Source of the DNA: Ventricola sp036297385
GTDB taxonomy: Bacteria; Bacillota; Clostridia; Christensenellales; Aristaeellaceae
Assembly: GCA_036297385.1 (NCBI GenBank)
Contig: JAXJLD010000169.1
Location: forward strand, 1-18,259
Length of the DNA stretch: 18,259 nt
Direction: 5' to 3'
Shown: positions 7,379-14,248 of the stretch, piece by piece
Layout of the letters: every line of letters begins with the position of its first letter
Numbering within the stretch: the first letter of the stretch is position 1
Position numbers and translations under genes: made by a program
The notes under the pieces: model-generated
The model's database searches: none
What the model saw: only the letters and a program-made list of their open reading frames with translations
What the model was told of the DNA's origin: nothing

Positions 7379-9254
7379 TCTTCTTCTCCGCAAGCAAGTG
7401 CCTGATTTTCTCCGCAATCTGCTCCGGCTTCAGCCCGCATTCCTCCAAGAGCTGATCGACCGATCCATGCCCAATGAAGCGATCGGGCAGCCCCCAGATC
7501 GCCGCCGGTTCCGGCGCACCGCACTCCACGCACAGCCGCGCCACCTCAGAACCAAAGCCGCCGATCAGCTCGCCTTCCTCCAGCGTAATCAGCCGTGCGC
7601 CGCGCACAAACAGCGCGTCGAGGCACGCCTTATCCATCGGCTTGAGGCTCCACGCATCGACCACGCCGATGTGCAGGCCCTCCTTTTCCAGCATCTGCGC
7701 TGCCAGCAGCGCGTGCTTGGTCATGCGGCCATAGGCCAGCACCGTCGCATCTGCGCCCTCGCGCAGCGTCTGCCAGCGCCCCACCTGCGGAGGCTGACCA
7801 TCCAGCGGCTTGGCATACGGCTCAATGCCGTCCTTCGGATACTGGATCACACACGGGCTGTTCACATCAACTGCCGCCGCCACCGCCGCACGCAGGTCAT
7901 CCGTATCGCGCGGCGCCAGCAGCGTCATGTTCGGAATGCTCATGAGCATCGGCACGCTCAGCACGCCGTGGTGCGTCTTGCCATCGTCACCCACCAGCGC
8001 CACATGATCCGAGAGAATCGTGACCGGCAGATTTTGCAGGCAGACGTCATGGACAATCTGATCGTATGCGCGCTGCAAGAACGTCGCATAAACCGCAAAG
8101 TACGGGCGCATCCCCGCTCGCGCGAGGCCCGCCGCCATGCTCACAGCATGCTGCTCTGCAATGCCCACGTCAAAGAAACGCTCCGGGTACGCCTTGGCAA
8201 AGCCCGTCAGCCCCGTGCCGCCCGCCATTGCCGCGGTGATAGCCACCACGCGCTCATCCTGCGCCGCCAGCTCTGTCAGCGCCCGGCCTGCGGCCTGCGC
8301 CGCACTCTCCCGCGCGGGCTGGCTGCGCCGCAGCCCGTTTTCCACACGGAACGGCGCCACGCCGTGGAATTTCTCCGGCTGGCGCTCTGCCAGATCGTAG
8401 CCGTATCCCTTCTTGGTGATGATATGAATCAGCAGCGGCGTATCCCCGACCTGCTTGGCCTCCTCAAAAACGTGCGTCATCTCGGCAATATTGTGCCCGT
8501 CAAACGGCCCCAGATACCGGAAGCCCAGCGATTCAAACAGCTCGCCGCCCGTCACCACCGATTTGACCATGTCCTTCGCCTTTTCCACCAGATTGGCCAC
8601 CGTGGGGCCAACCAGCGGAATGCGCTGCAAATGGTGCTTAATGCGCTTCTTGCCGCCGTACCACGATGCGCTGGCACGCAGATGCCGGAAATACTGCGGC
8701 AGAGCGCCAACGTTCTTGGAGATGGACATCTCATTGTCGTTGAGGATGACGATCAGCCGGTTCTTGCCGTTGCCCGCATCATTCATGGCCTCATAGCACA
8801 TACCGCCGGTCATCGCGCCGTCGCCCACAACCGCCACCACATGGTAATCCTCGTGCCTCAGGTCGCGCGCACGCGCCAGACCCAGCGCCATCGAAATGGA
8901 CGTAGAGGAATGACCCGTATCAAACAGGTCGTGCTCGCTCTCCGCATGACAGGGGAAGCCGCTCATGCCATGATAGGCACGCAGCGTGGAGAACATCTCC
9001 TGCCTGCCGGTCAGCAGCTTGTGTGCATAAATCTGATGGCCCACGTCAAAGACAATCTTGTCCGTGGGGCTTGCGAAAGCGCGATGCAGCGCAATGGTCA
9101 GTTCCACGTCGCCCAGATTCGAGGCCAGATGGCCGCCCTGACGGGAAACCGTGTCGATGATCGTCTGCCGAATCTCCTTGGCAAGCGCCTCGCACTCTGG
9201 TATGGACAGCTTCTTCACGTCCTCCGGGCCGTGAATCTGCGGGAGAATCGCCAT
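7371..9254 (-). CDS. dxs: 1-deoxy-D-xylulose-5-phosphate synthase
   Basis: Dxs condenses pyruvate and glyceraldehyde-3-phosphate, using thiamine diphosphate, in the first step of the MEP isoprenoid pathway. The 627-residue length is typical. It shows GHLASNLGDVELTIALH (41-57), DVGHQIYAHKLLTGR (70-84), the ThDP-binding GDGAMTGG (144-151) with its downstream Asn, the FDVGIAEQHA block carrying the catalytic Glu, and a C-terminal transketolase domain. The ATG at 9254 has AAGGAGGCGATG upstream, within the end of oapA. It begins 2 nt after oapA and overlaps tlyA. With ispA on the other side of the OLE RNA it gives the locus its isoprenoid theme. Confidence 0.98.
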   Translation of the reverse strand: MAILPQIHGPEDVKKLSIPECEALAKEIRQTIIDTVSRQGGHLASNLGDVELTIALHRAFASPTDKIVFDVGHQIYAHKLLTGRQEMFSTLRAYHGMSGFPCHAESEHDLFDTGHSSTSISMALGLARARDLRHEDYHVVAVVGDGAMTGGMCYEAMNDAGNGKNRLIVILNDNEMSISKNVGALPQYFRHLRASASWYGGKKRIKHHLQRIPLVGPTVANLVEKAKDMVKSVVTGGELFESLGFRYLGPFDGHNIAEMTHVFEEAKQVGDTPLLIHIITKKGYGYDLAERQPEKFHGVAPFRVENGLRRSQPARESAAQAAGRALTELAAQDERVVAITAAMAGGTGLTGFAKAYPERFFDVGIAEQHAVSMAAGLARAGMRPYFAVYATFLQRAYDQIVHDVCLQNLPVTILSDHVALVGDDGKTHHGVLSVPMLMSIPNMTLLAPRDTDDLRAAVAAAVDVNSPCVIQYPKDGIEPYAKPLDGQPPQVGRWQTLREGADATVLAYGRMTKHALLAAQMLEKEGLHIGVVDAWSLKPMDKACLDALFVRGARLITLEEGELIGGFGSEVARLCVECGAPEPAAIWGLPDRFIGHGSVDQLLEECGLKPEQIAEKIRHLLAEKKNG

Positions 9255-9256
9255 CG

Positions 9257-9835
9257 TTACATCGCCTCCTTACGCGGCTTTTTCTTCTTCTTATTATTCT
9301 TTTTCTGGAAAACCGCCATCACCTTGCCCACCGCCAGCACAATTCTGCTGCTGTTGGCAATGGCAATGCCTTTTCCATATGCCTTGCCGCCGATCATGAA
9401 CGCCGAGGTGAATGCCGTAATCAGCACGGAGGCGATGGCGCTCTGCATACCCAGCGATACCAGGTACACCGCAATCACCGAGCCGGCCGAACCGGAAATG
9501 ATGCCCACAATGTCGCCCACCACGTCGTTGAGGATGCTGGACACGCGCTCCGCCTTGCGGATGAGCAAAAGCGCCTGCTTCGCGCCCATGATCCGCTTGG
9601 AGGCCATCGCAATAAATGGCTGCTCGTCCGCAGAGGTCACCGCCGTGCCGATCACATCCGTGATAATGCCGAGCATCACCAGCACAATCAGCGAAAGCAG
9701 CGCCACCAGCAGGCCCGCGGACTCCACAAACATACTCGTCACAAAGGACATCACGACAGAAAGACCGAAGGATACGCAAACAACGGTCAATACCCATTTC
9801 TGTTTGCTTTGCTTGGCCTTTTCCTTTTTATTCAC
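9257..9835 (-). CDS. oapA: OapA, OLE RNA-associated membrane protein
   Basis: This 192-residue protein is strongly basic at both ends (NKKEKAKQSKQK; KKNNKKKKKPRKE) and has about four hydrophobic segments near residues 15-34, 40-62, 105-130 and 133-150. A DxxxD motif (Asp104, Asp108, in NDVVGDIVG) lies at the start of the third. These traits, and its position between the OLE RNA and dxs, match OapA of Bacillus halodurans (BH2780), which binds OLE RNA and holds it at the membrane. Homologs are sometimes annotated as CorB-like Mg2+/Co2+ transporters. The GTG start at 9835 is chosen because GGAG lies about 10 nt upstream. An earlier in-frame start at 9970 would extend the gene across the OLE terminator and is rejected. 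Confidence 0.9.
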   Translation of the reverse strand: MNKKEKAKQSKQKWVLTVVCVSFGLSVVMSFVTSMFVESAGLLVALLSLIVLVMLGIITDVIGTAVTSADEQPFIAMASKRIMGAKQALLLIRKAERVSSILNDVVGDIVGIISGSAGSVIAVYLVSLGMQSAIASVLITAFTSAFMIGGKAYGKGIAIANSSRIVLAVGKVMAVFQKKNNKKKKKPRKEAM

Positions 9836-9875
9836 TGCTTTTTCACTCCGAATATTCGCTTTAATTCCGCATTTC

Positions 9876-9901
9876 AAAAAAGCCCACGAGCATCCGTGGG
9901 C
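9876..9901 (-). terminator. Intrinsic terminator at the 3' end of OLE RNA
   Basis: On the minus strand GCCCACG (9895-9901) pairs perfectly with CGTGGGC (9882-9888) across a 6-nt loop and is followed at once by six T (9876-9881). This is a textbook intrinsic terminator. It lies after the closing stem of the RNA and about 40 nt before the oapA start codon. Confidence 0.92.
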
Positions 9902-10474
9902 ATTAGGTACAAAGAAGGTGGTGATACGACAAATAAACCTTGCGGCATAGGTTCGGTAGGATTTCCCCATCCGCTACTCCCTGTCGCCATAGGAGCGGTT
10001 TCCCTTGAAAGCGAACGTTGCGCCGTTTCCGCGCGCACGACCGAATTACCACTGAGTCCACACTGTAATCTCTGTCATATCCTCATCGACAGTCTAGGAG
10101 CTTTCCTCGGCAGCGTCGGCTGCCTCCTAGCCTCTTTTGCAGCCGTGGTTTCACACAGCGATCGCAGCGGTTTCCGTGAGCCTTTGGTCACCGCGCGTTG
10201 TTCCGTGATCCGCCACAACCACTCAAGGCAGGCTACACTGCAGGCAGCTTGTGTACCACCATGCAGGTTTTCATGATGCCACCGCACCATGCCTCCACGA
10301 AAAATGGGTCGAATTCCACCATGCCATTGATGGCCGCCCATAATTCTTACTTCCAGCACCGACCCCCGACTGGGCGTCAGCAGCCGCTACCAGAAACTTC
10401 ATCGATATGCCCTTCAACGGATTTTTAGCCCCGTCTTCAGAGACAACTCTGCTGACTAGAATACTGCACCACCT
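9876..10474 (-). ncRNA. ole: OLE RNA (Ornate, Large, Extremophilic RNA)
   Basis: This protein-free region of about 600 nt lies between a promoter and an intrinsic terminator. Its 5' end AGGTGGTG (10467-10474) is complementary to CACCACCT at its 3' end (9916-9923), an 8-bp long-range closing stem over about 540 nt. Inside are further perfect stems: 10449-10456 with 10376-10383 (8 bp) and 10094-10100 with 10124-10130 (7 bp) around a nested 5-bp hairpin. Known OLE RNAs are about 610 nt, occur in anaerobic and extremophilic Firmicutes, and sit next to oapA among ispA, xseA/B, dxs, tlyA, argR and recN, exactly as here. In B. halodurans OLE forms a membrane ribonucleoprotein needed for tolerance of cold, ethanol and Mg2+ stress. 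I did not compare it with the covariance model base by base. Confidence 0.9.
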
Positions 10475-10481
10475 GAAAGAG

Positions 10482-10510
10482 ATTATACCATATCTGTCAA
10501 GCAAGCGCAA
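10482..10510 (-). promoter_or_regulatory. Sigma-A promoter of the OLE RNA
   Basis: A perfect -10 TATAAT (10482-10487) lies 17 bases from a -35-like TTGCGC (10505-10510) on the minus strand. The predicted start at about 10474 coincides with the first base of the RNA's closing stem, which supports both calls. A TTGACA also occurs here but only 7 bases from the -10, so it is not the functional -35 for this -10. Confidence 0.82.
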
Positions 10511-10526
10511 GCCAATGTCTAGCAAC

Positions 10527-10549
10527 GACCCGCAAATGTCCTGCGGGTC
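10527..10549 (-). terminator. Hairpin after the DUF212 gene, possible terminator
   Basis: GACCCGCA (10527-10534) and TGCGGGTC (10542-10549) form a perfect 8-bp GC-rich stem 10 nt beyond the DUF212 stop codon. The following minus-strand sequence lacks a clear U tract, so termination would be weak or factor-dependent. Transcripts from the ispA side may read through into the OLE RNA. Confidence 0.4.
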
Positions 10550-10559
10550 AATCTGCCTT

Positions 10560-11006
10560 TTACGCCATCAGCGTGCCAATCAGAATGCCCAGCAGTGCGC
10601 CGGCCAGCACCTGAAGCGGCGTATGCCCCACCAGCTCCTTGAGACGCTCCTCGCTGAAAACGTATCCATTTCCAGACAGCGCATCCATCAGGTGATTGAT
10701 GACCGCCGCATTCCGTCCAGCGGAACGGCGTACGCCCGTCGCATCGTACATCACCACGCCCGCAAAGCAGAACGCCAGCGCGAAGATCGGGGAAGTAAAG
10801 CCTTCCCTATACCCAATCGCCATCATCATGGCGCAGGCCATCGCAGAGTGCGAGCTGGGCATACCGCCGGAGCCGAGCACGCGCGACTTGTCAAACCGCT
10901 TGGTAATCGCCAGCGTCAGCAGCACCTTCAGCGCCTGCGCCACAGCCCAAGCCAGCGCCGCCGTCTGAATCACGCGGTTGCTCAGGATATCAAGGATGAC
11001 GCTCAC
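10560..11006 (-). CDS. DUF212 / divergent PAP2-family membrane protein (YuiD-like)
   Basis: This 148-residue membrane protein has the three conserved blocks of the DUF212 family, distantly related to PAP2 acid phosphatases: SGGMPSSHSA (46-55), DATGVRRSAG (88-97) and LVGHTPLQVLAG (125-136). About four hydrophobic segments are visible. It resembles B. subtilis YuiD. PAP2 relatives remove phosphate from lipid phosphates or pyrophosphates at the membrane, but DUF212 substrates are not established. The GTG start at 11006 is preceded by GGGAGG. Its place directly after ispA could link it to isoprenyl phosphate metabolism; this is inference. Confidence 0.87.
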   Translation of the reverse strand: MSVILDILSNRVIQTAALAWAVAQALKVLLTLAITKRFDKSRVLGSGGMPSSHSAMACAMMMAIGYREGFTSPIFALAFCFAGVVMYDATGVRRSAGRNAAVINHLMDALSGNGYVFSEERLKELVGHTPLQVLAGALLGILIGTLMA

Positions 11007-11039
11007 AACCAGTTCCTCCCGTTTTCCCTTTCATCCGTT

Positions 11040-11954
11040 TCAGCTCTTGCGCGCGCGCATCTGCGCCGCAAAGCCATGCATAAAGGCGGCACGCTCGCCA
11101 AAAAGGCTCAGCGCCTCCTCGGCCTCGTCCCAGAGCTGCGCGGAACGCGCCCGCGCCGCCGCCGTCCCCATCAGCGCCGGCCACGTCATCTTGCCGCGCT
11201 CTGCGTCCATACCGGTCTGCTTGCCCAGCACCGCCGCATCGCCCTCCACATCCAGCAGGTCGTCGTCAATCTGGAACGCCACGCCCACGCAGAAGCCAAA
11301 GCGGCGCAGCGCCTCCATCTGCTCCTCGTCCGCGCCTGCGATGCAGCCCGCCGCCAGCAGCGGCGCGGTCAGCAGGTCAGCCGTCTTGTGCGTATGGATG
11401 TAGAGCAGGCGCTCCGCGTCCGGCTCCATATGCTCGCTGAGCAGATCCAGACTCTGCCCCGCAATCATGCCGCATACGCCCGCGCGGTTGGCTATCGCCT
11501 TCGCCGCCAGCATCTGGCCGCGCAGGTTCTGCGGATAGGCCGCCGCATTGCCCAGCAGGCACTCGTAGGCATAGTTGAGCAGGCCGTCACCTGCCAGAAT
11601 CGCATGACCCACACCGTATACCTTATGGTTGGTCGGGCGGCCGCGGCGATAATCGTCGTCGTCCATGCCCGGCAGATCATCGTGGATCAGCGAATAGGTG
11701 TGAATCATCTCCAGCGCAGCCGCCGGGACACGCGCCTGCTCCAGCTCGCCGCCCAGCATCTCGCACGCCGCCAACAGCAGCACCGGGCGGATGCGCTTGC
11801 CGCCAGCCATCAGGCTGTAGCGCATGGATTCGCACAGGTGCTTGGGCATCACGCCTGCCTGCGTCGGGCAGACCTCGTCCGTCTGGGGCAGAAGCGCCTC
11901 CAGCGTCTCCTCCACCATGCCGACATAGCGGCTGTACTGCTCACGATACTCCAT
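11040..11954 (-). CDS. ispA: Polyprenyl synthetase (farnesyl/geranylgeranyl diphosphate synthase)
   Basis: IspA elongates allylic diphosphates with isopentenyl diphosphate in isoprenoid biosynthesis. The 304-residue product shows GGKRIRP (51-57), the first Asp-rich motif DDLPGMDDD (92-100), THKT near 188, and the second Asp-rich motif FQIDDDLLD (227-235). The ATG at 11954 is chosen because GAGG lies 9 nt upstream; upstream in-frame ATGs at 11960 and 11975 have poorer spacing. It overlaps the end of xseB by 14 nt, as commonly seen in the xseA-xseB-ispA cluster of Firmicutes. Chain-length specificity cannot be settled by eye. Confidence 0.94.
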   Translation of the reverse strand: MEYREQYSRYVGMVEETLEALLPQTDEVCPTQAGVMPKHLCESMRYSLMAGGKRIRPVLLLAACEMLGGELEQARVPAAALEMIHTYSLIHDDLPGMDDDDYRRGRPTNHKVYGVGHAILAGDGLLNYAYECLLGNAAAYPQNLRGQMLAAKAIANRAGVCGMIAGQSLDLLSEHMEPDAERLLYIHTHKTADLLTAPLLAAGCIAGADEEQMEALRRFGFCVGVAFQIDDDLLDVEGDAAVLGKQTGMDAERGKMTWPALMGTAAARARSAQLWDEAEEALSLFGERAAFMHGFAAQMRARKS

Positions 11955-12180
11955 GTTCATCTTCCTCAAATCCATGTATTTCTGCCGTTTCCGGGTCGAT
12001 AGCTTCAATCCGCTTCTTCTGCCGGGCCAGCAGCGCCTCAAGCTGCGTATGCAGCTCCACGCCCTGCTCGTACAGCGCGATGGATTCTTCCAGCGTCAGC
12101 TCGCCCGTGCTCAGTTGCTCCACCAGCGCGGAAAGCGCCTGCATACCCTCCTCAAAGGAGAGCGCCTTTTTCTTTGCCAC
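11941..12180 (-). CDS. xseB: Exodeoxyribonuclease VII small subunit
   Basis: XseB is the small helical subunit that wraps the large subunit of exonuclease VII, an enzyme that degrades single-stranded DNA from both ends. The 79-residue product has the family pattern SFEEGMQALSALVEQL then GELTLEESIALYEQGVEL. The GTG start at 12180 has GGAGGG just upstream. It begins 2 nt after xseA ends and overlaps ispA, so the three genes should be translated from one transcript. Confidence 0.95.
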   Translation of the reverse strand: MAKKKALSFEEGMQALSALVEQLSTGELTLEESIALYEQGVELHTQLEALLARQKKRIEAIDPETAEIHGFEEDEHGVS

Positions 12181-12182
12181 GT

Positions 12183-13394
12183 TCAGCCCTCCTCGTCCTG
12201 ACTGACCAGAATCTGTGCCTGCGCCGTGCCGTCGGCAAAGCGCAGCGTGACCCTATCTCCCGCCGCCAGCTTCCCGGCAGAACGCACCGCCGAGCCGCCG
12301 TGCGTCACGATGGCATACCCGCGCACCAGCACGCGATAGGGACTGAGTATGTCCAGCTCGCGCCTTCGCTGATCAAGTGCCGTCTCTGCATGGGCAATTC
12401 GCTGTGCAATCGCCAGCTCCATCCGCTCACGGAGCCGGTCCAGCTGTGTCTGCACCGCTTCCAGCCGCTTTTCCGGTCTGTGCGCGCCAAGCGCCGTATG
12501 CAGCAGGCGCAGCGCCGTCTCCTTTTGCTGGATCTGCATATCCATCGCACCATCCAGCGCCGCACGCATCGCGGCAAGCCGCTGGGCCGTCTCGCCCCGC
12601 AGCGGAACCACACATTCCGCCGCCGCCGAGGGGGTCGGCGCACGCAGATCTGCCGCCAGATCACACAGCGTCACATCCGTCTCATGCCCGACTGCCGAAA
12701 CAACTGGCTTCGCGCATCCCGCCACCGCGCGCACCACGCGCTCCTCGTTAAACGTCCATAGATCCTCCATCGAGCCGCCGCCGCGTGCAACGACAATCAC
12801 GCTCACGCTGTCGATCTTTTCCAGCAGCTCAATGCCCTGCGCGACCTCTTCCGCCGCGCCTACGCCCTGCACGCGCACCGGGCAGAGCAGGATGCGCACC
12901 TGCGGATCGCGCCGCAGCGACACATTCAGGATGTCGTGGATCACCGCGCCCGTGGGCGAGGAAACCACGCCGATCGTATCGGGATACGGCGGCAAAGGCC
13001 GCTTGCGTTCCTGCGCGAACAGCCCTTCTTCCGCAAGCCGCGCCTTGAGCGCCAACAGGCGCTCATACAGCACACCCACGCCCGCCGCCCGCAGACTGCG
13101 CGCATAAAACTGCATCTGTCCGCCCTTGACATACAGCCCCACGCCGCCGCTGACCACCGCGCACATCCCCTCAAACGGCTCCTGTTGCAAATTCGCCACA
13201 TCGGAAGCGTACATCACGCAGTTGATCGCCGCATTCTCATCCTTGAGGGTGAAAAAGAGGGTGCCCGTCTGGTGAAACTTCAGGTTGCTGATCTCGCCCT
13301 TCAGCTCCACGCCGTGCAGCATCGGGTCAAGCTGCATCATGCGCCGAATATACTCGCAGAGCTGTGAGACGGTCAGCGTCAGACCCCCGGCCAC
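12183..13394 (-). CDS. xseA: Exodeoxyribonuclease VII large subunit
   Basis: XseA is the catalytic subunit of exonuclease VII. The 403-residue product has an N-terminal OB fold (about 5-100, including GEISNLKFHQTGTLFFTLKD), then the catalytic region with ARGGGSMEDLWTFNEE (203-218) and GHETDVTLCDLAADLRAP followed by TPSAAAE (236-260), then coiled coil and a short C-terminal beta region. Length is typical for Clostridia. The GTG start at 13394 overlaps the folD stop by 16 nt and has only a weak GGAAAA upstream, so translation is probably coupled to folD. Confidence 0.96.
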   Translation of the reverse strand: MAGGLTLTVSQLCEYIRRMMQLDPMLHGVELKGEISNLKFHQTGTLFFTLKDENAAINCVMYASDVANLQQEPFEGMCAVVSGGVGLYVKGGQMQFYARSLRAAGVGVLYERLLALKARLAEEGLFAQERKRPLPPYPDTIGVVSSPTGAVIHDILNVSLRRDPQVRILLCPVRVQGVGAAEEVAQGIELLEKIDSVSVIVVARGGGSMEDLWTFNEERVVRAVAGCAKPVVSAVGHETDVTLCDLAADLRAPTPSAAAECVVPLRGETAQRLAAMRAALDGAMDMQIQQKETALRLLHTALGAHRPEKRLEAVQTQLDRLRERMELAIAQRIAHAETALDQRRRELDILSPYRVLVRGYAIVTHGGSAVRSAGKLAAGDRVTLRFADGTAQAQILVSQDEEG

Positions 13395-14245
13395 GTTTTC
13401 CGGGCGCGGCGCTCCGCCGCATCCAGCGTGTTGCTCAGCAGCATCGCAATCGTCATCTGCCCCACGCCGCCGGGCACGGGCGTGATTAGCCCCGCTTTCT
13501 CTGACACCGCGTCAAAATCCACATCGCCCACGAGCTGACCGTCCACGCGGTTGATGCCCACGTCGATCACCGCCGCGCCGGGCTTCACCATGTCTGCCGT
13601 TACAAAGCGCGGACGGCCCACCGCCGCCACGAGGATATCTGCCTCGCGGGCAATCTCCGCAAGGTTCTGCGTGCGGGAGTGGCAGACCGTCACCGTCGCA
13701 TTCGCCGCCAGCAGCAGCATGGCCATCGGCTTGCCGACGATATTGCTTCGCCCAATCACCACCGCGCGCTTGCCGCACGGATCAATGTCATAGGCCTCCA
13801 GCAGCTTCATCACGCCCAGCGGCGTACACGGCACAAAGCCCGGCTGACCGCTCGCCAGCCTGCCCACGTTCACCGCGTGGAAGCCGTCCACATCCTTATC
13901 CGGGTCAATCAGCCGCAGTACGGCCTCCTCGTCAAGCCCTTTGGGCAGGGGAAGCTGCACCAGCACGCCGTCCACAGACGCATCCTCATTGAGCTGGCGA
14001 ACGGTGTCCTCCAGCGTCTGCTGTGCGCAATCCTCCGGCAGGCGGATGACCGTCGAGCGGACGCCCGCCTTGATGCAGGCGTTCTCCTTGTTGCGCACAT
14101 ACACCTGACTGGCAGGGTTCTCACCCACCAGCACCACGGCCAGATGCGGCATCACGCCCCGCGCAATAAACGACTGCGCCCGAGCCGCCGCATTTTCCTT
14201 CCATGCCTTGGCCACGGCACGTCCGTCTATCAGCGTCGCCGTCAT
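13379..14245 (-). CDS. folD: Methylenetetrahydrofolate dehydrogenase/cyclohydrolase
   Basis: FolD interconverts 5,10-methylene-, 5,10-methenyl- and 10-formyl-tetrahydrofolate using NADP. The 288-residue product is full length. It has GENPASQVYVRNKE with the catalytic Lys53, QLPLP (97-101), DVDGF (118-122), the Rossmann motif GRSNIVGKP (165-173) and PVPGGVGQMT (256-265). The last is normally PVPGGVGPMT, so Gln263 replaces a strongly conserved Pro. The ATG at 14245 is preceded by AGGGGG and lies 3 nt after the TsaD-like gene. FolD next to xseA is a usual Firmicutes and OLE-locus arrangement. Confidence 0.96.
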   Translation of the reverse strand: MTATLIDGRAVAKAWKENAAARAQSFIARGVMPHLAVVLVGENPASQVYVRNKENACIKAGVRSTVIRLPEDCAQQTLEDTVRQLNEDASVDGVLVQLPLPKGLDEEAVLRLIDPDKDVDGFHAVNVGRLASGQPGFVPCTPLGVMKLLEAYDIDPCGKRAVVIGRSNIVGKPMAMLLLAANATVTVCHSRTQNLAEIAREADILVAAVGRPRFVTADMVKPGAAVIDVGINRVDGQLVGDVDFDAVSEKAGLITPVPGGVGQMTIAMLLSNTLDAAERRARKTWPGV

Positions 14246-14248
14246 CGG

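Noticed and set aside
9836..9970. Upstream extension of oapA to the start at 9970
   Set aside because: It would be translated from the OLE 3' end and through the terminator; the GTG at 9835 with GGAG upstream gives the expected OapA length.
9876..10474. RNase P RNA, tmRNA or 6S RNA for the large ncRNA
   Set aside because: I could not find the conserved RNase P core, a tRNA-like end of tmRNA, or the short 6S length; neighbours and size fit OLE instead.
9809..10525. Small open frames within the 9903-10525 region (for example 9809-10276 plus strand, 10075-10359 minus strand)
   Set aside because: No ribosome-binding site or protein family signature is visible, and they lie within the structured OLE RNA; the stretch has RNA-like pairings rather than coding character.
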